DNA of 5,201 nt from Chloroflexota bacterium (lineage in GTDB: Bacteria; Chloroflexota; Dehalococcoidia; Lucifugimonadales; UBA3495), in the NCBI GenBank assembly GCA_022561675.1, contig JADFQT010000187.1, positions 1 to 5,201 of the forward strand, written 5' to 3'. Positions 1-3,785 of the stretch are shown piece after piece (the stretch's first letter is position 1; every line of letters begins with the position of its first letter). The translations under genes and the position numbers were made by a program. The notes under the pieces were generated by a model. That model was not told the origin of the DNA. It searched no databases and saw nothing but the letters and a program-made list of their open reading frames with translations.

Positions 1-2
1 AA

Positions 3-98
3 ATGGTGCTGGACTCGCCCATGAACATCCCCGATGCTGATCCAGGCTCCACTCTGCCCTTGACGATGACCCGGGCCCTGGATATATTGACGCCGTAA
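3..98 (+). CDS. Possible C-terminal end of a gene entering from the left (partial, unidentified)
   Basis: This frame is open from the window edge to a TAA at 96-98 and gives about 31 residues, ending TMTRALDILTP. Nearly all its codons end in G or C in the same way as the confident genes nearby, which is the main reason to think it is coding. An ATG at 3-5 could be internal or accidental. The other two plus-strand frames close within about 40 bases. The fragment is too short to assign to a family, and no terminator hairpin with a T-tract follows it. If real, it lies about 250 bp upstream of the SDR gene on the same strand. Confidence 0.35.
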   Translation: MVLDSPMNIPDADPGSTLPLTMTRALDILTP

Positions 99-313
99 CC
101 CCCAATGGCTCCTCCCCGCTCCTACCCCCCGGGCCGTCGGCCAGACCTACCAAATTGCCCTTCGTTTGCATCGAGGAGAGGAACTCTACAGTGAAATCTA
201 GCCAGCAATTTTTGGACTGGAGCTTAGCCGCAAGGACCTTCCGGAGTATCCACCGGGTCAAGTCAACCTCACGAGAAAACATGGCGCCCACCGGCGGCGG
301 GAGGGAGCTGCGG

Positions 314-319
314 TATAAT
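314..319 (+). promoter_or_regulatory. Candidate -10 box (TATAAT) ahead of the SDR gene
   Basis: A perfect TATAAT lies 32 bases upstream of the SDR start codon, which would give a leader of roughly 26 nt. No recognisable -35 hexamer sits 15-19 bp upstream, where the sequence is GC-rich (CCGGCGGCGG), and there is no TG extension. The call therefore rests on one hexamer and on its position. The rest of 99-351 shows no convincing gene. A GTG at 191 behind AGGAGAGG opens a frame to 370, but its codon use is not coding-like and it would overlap the SDR gene. Confidence 0.3.
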
Positions 320-351
320 GGCGGCATTACCCAGAGGGACGGGACGTTGAA

Positions 352-1128
352 ATGCCATATTCCGGCCTGAATCTGGACGGGATGGTTGCCCTGGTTACCG
401 GCTCCGGTCGCGGTATCGGCGAGGCGCTGGCCGTTGGCTTGGCCCAAGCCGGAGCCGACGTGGCGGTTTCCGACCTCCCAGCGGGGATGGCTGAGGCCAG
501 CGGCGTTCAAGCCCGCATAGAAGACTTGGGGAGGCGCAGCGCGGCTTATCAGATGGATGTGCAGATAATCGAGGAGATCAACACCGGCATAGTCCGGGTG
601 GTGGAAGAGTTTGGGCGGCTGGACATCCTGGTCAACAACGCCGGCATTCGCCGTCGCCAGGCTGCGGTGGAGGTCACCGAGGAAGATTGGGATGCGGTAA
701 TCAGCACCAATTTAAAGGGAACCTTCTTCTGTTCCCAGGCTGCGGCTCGACATATGATCCCTCAGGGCTACGGGCGAATCATCAACATCGCTTCCCAGTT
801 GGCCGTGGTGGCTGGCGAAAACCGGGCAGCCTACTGCGCCAGCAAGGGCGGGGTGGCCAGCCTCACCCAGGTATTGGCCCTCGAGTGGATCCAGCACGGA
901 ATCACCGTTAACGCCATCGGCCCTGGCCCGACCGAAACTCCGGGTCTGCTGGCCGCCGATTCCCGCTCCCCGGAGGAGTTGGACCAGGACCTAACGGCCC
1001 ACATGCCCTTGGGGCGGCGGATGCGGCCAGAGGAGCTTGTAGGCGCCGCGGTATATCTGGCCAGCCCATCGGCCGGAGCCACCACCGGTCACCTGCTCAT
1101 AGTGGATGGCGGCTGGACGGCGCGCTGA
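352..1128 (+). CDS. SDR family NAD(P)-dependent oxidoreductase
   Basis: This is a 258-residue classical short-chain dehydrogenase/reductase, full length for the family (about 250). It has the Rossmann glycine motif TGSGRGIG (residues 16-23), NNAG (95-98), catalytic Asn120, Ser148 in NIASQ, and the Tyr161-Cys-Ala-Ser-Lys165 active-site pair. It then has the PGPTETP loop (191-197) and the usual C-terminal VDGGW. An Asp at position 41, after the second beta strand, suggests NAD(H) rather than NADP(H), because it would bind the adenosine ribose hydroxyls. The ATG at 352 is the natural family start; AGAGGGAC about 12 bases upstream is a weak, distant ribosome site. The enzyme should be cytosolic and oxidise or reduce an alcohol/ketone pair, but SDR sequence does not fix the substrate. 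It is the first gene of a probable operon with the amidase pair, starting 51 bp before the next gene. Confidence 0.95.
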   Translation: MPYSGLNLDGMVALVTGSGRGIGEALAVGLAQAGADVAVSDLPAGMAEASGVQARIEDLGRRSAAYQMDVQIIEEINTGIVRVVEEFGRLDILVNNAGIRRRQAAVEVTEEDWDAVISTNLKGTFFCSQAAARHMIPQGYGRIINIASQLAVVAGENRAAYCASKGGVASLTQVLALEWIQHGITVNAIGPGPTETPGLLAADSRSPEELDQDLTAHMPLGRRMRPEELVGAAVYLASPSAGATTGHLLIVDGGWTAR

Positions 1129-1166
1129 GCCGCTTTCTTGGCAGACCACTGAAATGCGCACTTCAC

Positions 1167-1173
1167 GGAGGAG
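1167..1173 (+). promoter_or_regulatory. Strong Shine-Dalgarno site of the small subunit gene
   Basis: GGAGGAG lies six bases before the ATG at 1180, close to the ideal complement of the 16S rRNA tail. It fixes the start of this short gene and is the best reason to treat so small a frame as translated. Confidence 0.8.
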
Positions 1174-1179
1174 CGAGCC

Positions 1180-1368
1180 ATGACGGATGTGGAACCGGGG
1201 GAATCTTTGGCGGAGATCCTCTCGCGGCTTCTCGCCGATGCGCGACGCCTTTGGGGAGAGGAACGGGCGCAAGAGCTTCGGACTTCCATAGAACAGACGG
1301 CCGGTAACCTGCACCAGATAGCCACCCATTTGCCCGACCCATCGGTTGAGCCCGGGTTTTATCAATAG
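1180..1368 (+). CDS. AtzG/GatC-like small amidase subunit
   Basis: This 62-residue protein begins MTDVEPGESLAEIL and ends ATHLPDPSVEPGFYQ. The pattern of a short N-terminal helix, a second helix over roughly residues 28-49, then a Leu-Pro-Asp stretch and a Val-Glu-Pro tail resembles AtzG-type proteins. These are short relatives of GatC that bind and stabilise the amidase AtzE in cyanuric acid degradation. The gene has a near-ideal ribosome binding site and lies directly upstream of an AtzE/GatA-type amidase, as in atzG-atzE pairs. The inferred role is a non-catalytic partner wrapping the amidase. No cyanuric acid hydrolase or other s-triazine gene is visible, so the atz substrate should not be assumed. 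A GatC role in tRNA transamidation is less likely because the protein is shorter than usual GatC (about 95 residues) and no gatB is seen. Confidence 0.7.
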   Translation: MTDVEPGESLAEILSRLLADARRLWGEERAQELRTSIEQTAGNLHQIATHLPDPSVEPGFYQ

Positions 1369-1454
1369 GGTTCCGGCAATAAGAATCCAGGAGTGGGGTT
1401 CCGGCAGGCTTCTTTATTGTGAACCGGAAGGAACGGCTCCCGGAACCCTGTTGG
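1362..1454 (+). repeat. Inverted repeat with nested direct repeats between the two amidase subunit genes
   Basis: AGGGTTCCGG (1367-1376) is matched by its exact complement CCGGAACCCT (1440-1449). The stem extends outward to 1362 and 1454 with three Watson-Crick pairs and two G-U pairs in RNA, giving about 15 pairs. Inside, GGGTTCCGGCA occurs twice in direct orientation (1368-1378 and 1396-1406), and a further CCGGAA (1424-1429) can pair with the second copy to form an inner hairpin. The element starts over the stop codon of the small subunit and ends 21 bases before the amidase ribosome site. No T-tract follows, so it is not an intrinsic terminator. RNA stabilisation, processing or control of subunit ratio is possible but unproven. 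Confidence 0.6.
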
Positions 1455-1475
1455 ATGAGTGGTGCCGTCATTTGC

Positions 1476-1482
1476 GGAGAGG
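1476..1482 (+). promoter_or_regulatory. Shine-Dalgarno site of the amidase gene
   Basis: GGAGAGG followed by TG lies six bases before the ATG at 1489. It supports this start and shows that the amidase is translated independently of the small subunit 120 bases upstream. Confidence 0.7.
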
Positions 1483-1488
1483 TGAATC

Positions 1489-2349
1489 ATGGTTGAACCG
1501 TATGCCCTGGGTATCGCTGACGCGGCCAGGCAAATCCGGGAGAAACAACTTTCTCCGGTTACTCTTGCCCAGTCCCTGCTGTGCCGAATCGATCGCCTGG
1601 AGCCGGCGCTACAAGCCTGGGTGACCATCGACCGGGAAGAGGTGCTGGGTGCCGCACAGCAGCGGGAATCAGGCCTGGATGGAGGTTCGCTGGGTCCCCT
1701 CCATGGCATTCCCATCGGGTTGAAGGACATCTTCTATACCGCCGGCATGAAAACCAGCGCCTGTTCCCGAATCTTCGCCGATTTTGTGCCCAGCTACGAC
1801 GCCACTGCGGTAAGCCGGTTGAAGGCGGCCGGGGCCATAATTCTGGGGAAGGCGGTCACCACCGAGTTCGCCTCCAGCGATCCTTCTCCAACCCGGAATC
1901 CGTGGAACCCGGCCCACACCCCCGGGGGCTCCAGCAGCGGCTCTTCGGTGGCGGTGGCCACGGGCATGTGCGCCGGGGCTCTGGGTTCCCAGACCGGCGG
2001 ATCCACCTGCCGTCCCGCCGCCTACAACGGCATTGTGGGACTCAAACCTACTTATGGCCGTATCAGCAGGTATGGAGTGGTACCCCTGAGTTGGTCACTG
2101 GATACCGTGGGCATATTGGTTCGGCGAGTGGAGGACGCCGCCATCTTGCTTCAGGCGCTGTCTGGCCATGACCCTCTGGACCCAGGCTCATCCACCGAGC
2201 CGGTGCCTGACTTTCGGGCTCAGATGGCCGAACGAACCGGTCCGCCGCACATCGGGTTGATCAAGGACTATTTTTCCAGCGTTCCGTGCCAGAAGTGCAA
2301 AGGCACACTGAGGAGGTGGCCCAAAAGCTGGCCCAAGCCGGGGCTGTGA
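1489..2349 (+). CDS. AtzE/GatA-like amidase, N-terminal part of a frameshifted gene
   Basis: This is the catalytic part of an amidase signature hydrolase, which cleaves an amide or carbamoyl C-N bond. The Ser-cisSer-Lys triad is visible: Lys79 in IPIGLKD, cis-Ser148 in PGGSSSGS and nucleophile Ser172 in QTGGSTCRPAA. The 24-residue spacing between the two serines matches the family. KPTYGRISRYG and SLDTVG follow as in GatA and AtzE. The frame is authentic to about residue 262 (KDYF); the remaining 24 residues, to the TGA at 2347, are out-of-frame and unlike the family. Adding one T in the T-run at 2271-2275 joins it to the frame ending at 2843, giving 451 residues, the normal length. The small GatC/AtzG-like gene upstream argues for an AtzE-type heteromeric amidase. 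The true substrate is unknown. A genuine truncated product would lack the C-terminal substrate-pocket region. Confidence 0.9.
   Translation: MVEPYALGIADAARQIREKQLSPVTLAQSLLCRIDRLEPALQAWVTIDREEVLGAAQQRESGLDGGSLGPLHGIPIGLKDIFYTAGMKTSACSRIFADFVPSYDATAVSRLKAAGAIILGKAVTTEFASSDPSPTRNPWNPAHTPGGSSSGSSVAVATGMCAGALGSQTGGSTCRPAAYNGIVGLKPTYGRISRYGVVPLSWSLDTVGILVRRVEDAAILLQALSGHDPLDPGSSTEPVPDFRAQMAERTGPPHIGLIKDYFSSVPCQKCKGTLRRWPKSWPKPGL
2271..2275 (+). other. Frameshift point: run of five T with one base apparently missing
   Basis: The first amidase frame reads Lys-Asp-Tyr-Phe up to 2274, then turns into non-family sequence. Re-reading the T at 2274 as the start of the next codon gives DYFFQRSVPEVQRHTEEV, which matches the usual amidase connection into a helix. 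A six-T original with one base lost explains everything. A five-base run is short for polymerase slippage. In-frame TAT-TTT-TCC is also a poor slippery heptamer, so a programmed shift is unlikely. An assembly or sequencing indel, or a recent real mutation, is the best reading. Confidence 0.8.
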
Positions 2350-2843
2350 TCGAAGAGGTGGCTTTGCCGGAAAGCTTCGCCACGGCCCACAGCTGCCAGC
2401 GCCTGGTCAGTAATGTTGAGGCCGCAGCCTTCCATCAGGCATGGTATAGGGACCGGGCCGATGAGTACGGCCCCAAGATACGAAGCAACATTGAGATGGG
2501 ATTGCTGGTTTCCGGCGTCGACTACTTGCAGGCCCAGCGACTGCGCCGGCAGCTAAGGAAAGACCTGGCGGAAATGGTGCGGCGGGTGGATGCGGTGCTG
2601 ATGCCCGCCACTCCAGCGCCCGCGCCCCAAGACCTGACTACTACCGGGGACGCGGTGTTCCAAGCGCCTTGGACTTCCGGTGGCCTTCCCACCATAACCC
2701 TACCCTCCGGGCTAGCCGATTCCGGTCTCCCCCTGGGGATACAGCTTGCGGGCCTGCCTTTCGACGAGGGCAAGCTGCTCGGGGTCGCCCGCTGGTGCGA
2801 GGAGACCCTGAGGGTCGATCTTTGGCCGCCGGATTATCTATGA
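2286..2843 (+). CDS. AtzE/GatA-like amidase, C-terminal part of a frameshifted gene
   Basis: This is the second piece of the amidase that begins at 1489, read one frame back. The homologous frame really begins at about 2274; the GTG at 2286 is only the first start-like codon and has no ribosome site. It carries the helix PEVQRHTEEVAQKLAQAG, then GLLVSGVDYLQAQRLRRQL, DAVLMPATPAPAP (the outward loop near the pocket), and the late family motif GLPTITLPSG followed by GLPLGIQLAG and PFDEGKLL. It ends WPPDYL, TGA-terminated, at a position normal for the family. Codon use stays coding-like throughout, with no further stop or gap, so the lesion is recent or artificial. As a separate protein it would have no catalytic residue. 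Confidence 0.85.
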   Translation: MPEVQRHTEEVAQKLAQAGAVIEEVALPESFATAHSCQRLVSNVEAAAFHQAWYRDRADEYGPKIRSNIEMGLLVSGVDYLQAQRLRRQLRKDLAEMVRRVDAVLMPATPAPAPQDLTTTGDAVFQAPWTSGGLPTITLPSGLADSGLPLGIQLAGLPFDEGKLLGVARWCEETLRVDLWPPDYL

Positions 2844-3215
2844 CAAGGTCTGTGGAGAGACTCTGTGGGCCCAACAGCTGGGTCTGAATCAGGGACCGGC
2901 GAGGTAGATGTAACCGTAATCTATACGCACCCCTGATTGGCTAACATGGTTTCCGTACGACCGTATCAAAGGGAAGACGGAAACAGACCCATTCATCTCT
3001 GGTATGAGTCCGGGCACTCGAACAAGTTCGGCATCCTGATCCAGTCAAATAGTGGGCAAGGCGATGGCACGGAGAAATTGTACCTAACCACGAGATCGCT
3101 ATTGTCGCGGCGCAGGCCTTCGCCTTTGGTAAACCCATCACCGTGCCTAACACCCAGCCCACGGTTAGCACCGGGGCCCACCCGGCTTATCATTTTAAAC
3201 TCCAATATTAGTGGG
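2844..3215. other. Intergenic stretch without a supported gene
   Basis: No reading frame here has a ribosome site together with coding-like codon use or a family motif. A GGCCCA/TGGGTC hairpin near 2868-2885 lacks a T-tract, so it is not called as a terminator. An 8-bp inverted repeat lies at 2949-2984. The plus frame 3053-3208, between two stops, has codon composition somewhat like a gene and ends in STGAHPAYHFKL. It has no start or ribosome site and may be a remnant. The stretch looks like decayed or non-coding DNA ahead of the promoter at 3229. Confidence 0.5.
2949..2984. repeat. Inverted repeat GTTTCCGT / ACGGAAAC
   Basis: Exact 8-bp arms at 2949-2956 and 2977-2984 are separated by 20 bases. 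It lies in non-coding sequence downstream of the amidase. No T-tract follows, so it is not a standard terminator. A repeat this short can arise by chance. Confidence 0.3.
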
Positions 3216-3222
3216 CGTATAA

Positions 3223-3239
3223 TATCTCTTGACGAGATA
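3223..3239. promoter_or_regulatory. Operator-like palindrome over the -35 element
   Basis: TATCTC (3223-3228) and GAGATA (3234-3239) form a perfect 6-bp inverted repeat with a 5-bp centre TTGAC, which is itself the -35 core. A dimeric repressor bound here would block the promoter. A second inverted repeat, TATTAT (3252-3257) and ATAATA (3266-3271), spans the -10 and probable start site. The geometry suggests regulation, but no regulator is encoded in the window and AT-rich promoters often contain short palindromes by chance. Confidence 0.35.
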
Positions 3240-3257
3240 CTGTTGCTGTGATATTAT
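3229..3257 (+). promoter_or_regulatory. Strong sigma70-type promoter of the small gene
   Basis: TTGACG (3229-3234) matches the -35 consensus at five of six positions. After exactly 17 bp comes TATTAT (3252-3257), five of six to the -10 consensus, preceded by TGA, which is an extended -10. Transcription would begin near 3264, about 40 nt before the ATG at 3303. A second TATAAT at 3218-3223, with a weak TTAAAC at 3195-3200 and also 17 bp spacing, may be an additional upstream promoter. The AT-rich island contrasts with the GC-rich flanks. Confidence 0.7.
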
Positions 3258-3302
3258 AAATACAAATAATACCGCTGGATCAGTATTCGAGAGAGGTCAG
3301 AA

Positions 3303-3476
3303 ATGTTTATACACCTTCACAAGGCCGCCCAAACCGGAGAGCTATTTTCCAAACTGGTCAGGGAAGTGTCCCATGTCCACGACTGGTTAGTAGGCCCCGC
3401 CATGTCTGAGCAGGCTAAACTAGAGCGCGACATCGCTGAGAGCGAGGGCTGGAGGCGAGGTCTTACCGGTCGATAA
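3303..3476 (+). CDS. Small hypothetical protein, 57 residues
   Basis: I do not recognise this protein. The case for a gene is its surroundings: a strong promoter 46 bases upstream, GAGAGG at 3291-3296 six bases before the ATG, a TAA stop, and an intrinsic terminator starting 40 bases later. The protein begins MFIHLHKAAQTGELF and contains VHDWLVGPAMSEQAKLERD before a charged end, SEGWRRGLTGR. It looks soluble, with no signal peptide or membrane segment. A His-rich N-terminal stretch and a probable amphipathic helix are broken by GP at residues 31-32, followed by an acidic/basic second helix. Codon bias is weaker than in the neighbouring enzymes, as expected for a short or expendable gene. Alternatives are a leader peptide or a regulatory RNA of about 290 nt with a dispensable frame. 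Confidence 0.6.
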   Translation: MFIHLHKAAQTGELFSKLVREVSHVHDWLVGPAMSEQAKLERDIAESEGWRRGLTGR

Positions 3477-3515
3477 CCCTAATCGGCGCCAGCTCGGGAA
3501 TCAAACCGGCCCTAA

Positions 3516-3552
3516 GCCCCTGGACGCAAATTTCAGGGGCATTTCCTTTTTT
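3516..3552 (+). terminator. Rho-independent terminator of the small gene
   Basis: GCCCCTG (3516-3522) pairs with CAGGGGC (3534-3540). An extra G-U and an A-U pair can close a 7-base loop, giving a 9-pair GC-rich stem. ATTTCCTTTTTT follows immediately. It begins 40 bases after the stop codon of the 57-residue gene and gives the unit a defined end. Confidence 0.75.
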
Positions 3553-3670
3553 ACCGAACCGCATCAGTCGGATCCTTCGAGTCAACTTGCTCAAAGTGGG
3601 ACTTCCCTTCTTCGCCAGGGCAAATCTTAACAATCCTAGTTGCTCCAAAAAGCATGGCGCCGGTTTCCAT
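3551..3670 (-). pseudogene. Possible remnant of a small cupin-like gene N-terminus
   Basis: A minus-strand frame from ATG at 3670 to TAA gives 39 residues that include TRIVKICPGEEGKSHFEQVD. This resembles from memory the opening of small single-domain cupin-like proteins (RIV-x-x-x-TG-x-DG-x-SHFE). No cupin histidine motif follows in any frame downstream, and the stop falls in the T-tract of the opposing terminator. There is no convincing ribosome site. It could be a decayed gene or coincidence. Otherwise 3553-3785 holds no supported gene and no clear terminator for the minus-strand gene. Confidence 0.22.
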
Positions 3671-3785
3671 CTGGTCTGCAGGTGGTAGGGAACTGCTCTA
3701 GCACAACCCTCTACTTTGCGTTGTTGGCCCTGGACAGTTTGGCGTTGATCTTAGCCGCCCCACCGCCCGCCCAACGGGAACTCCC

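Noticed and set aside
155..370. Plus-strand frame of about 71 codons (or 60 from a GTG at 191 behind AGGAGAGG)
   Set aside because: Despite a fair ribosome site, the codon use is not coding-like, the translation shows no family motif, and it overlaps the well-supported SDR start.
991..1471. Several overlapping minus-strand frames of 78-124 codons
   Set aside because: They are antisense shadows of the SDR and small-subunit genes in GC-rich DNA, with no ribosome sites or motifs.
1581..2171. A 196-codon plus-strand frame inside the amidase
   Set aside because: It is out-of-frame with the intact amidase motifs, is rich in Arg/Gly/His as expected of a shifted GC-rich frame, and resembles no known family.
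2868..2885. Hairpin GGCCCA-acagc-TGGGTC after the amidase
   Set aside because: The stem is short, has a G-U pair and no following T-tract, so it is not a credible intrinsic terminator.
2937..3251. A 104-codon plus-strand frame downstream of the amidase
   Set aside because: There is no ribosome site, the translation is low-complexity Ser/Pro/Arg in the second half, and it runs through the promoter region of the small gene.
3463..3648. A 61-codon minus-strand frame
   Set aside because: It begins at a TTG with no ribosome site, crosses the opposing terminator and the end of the small gene, and shows no family features.
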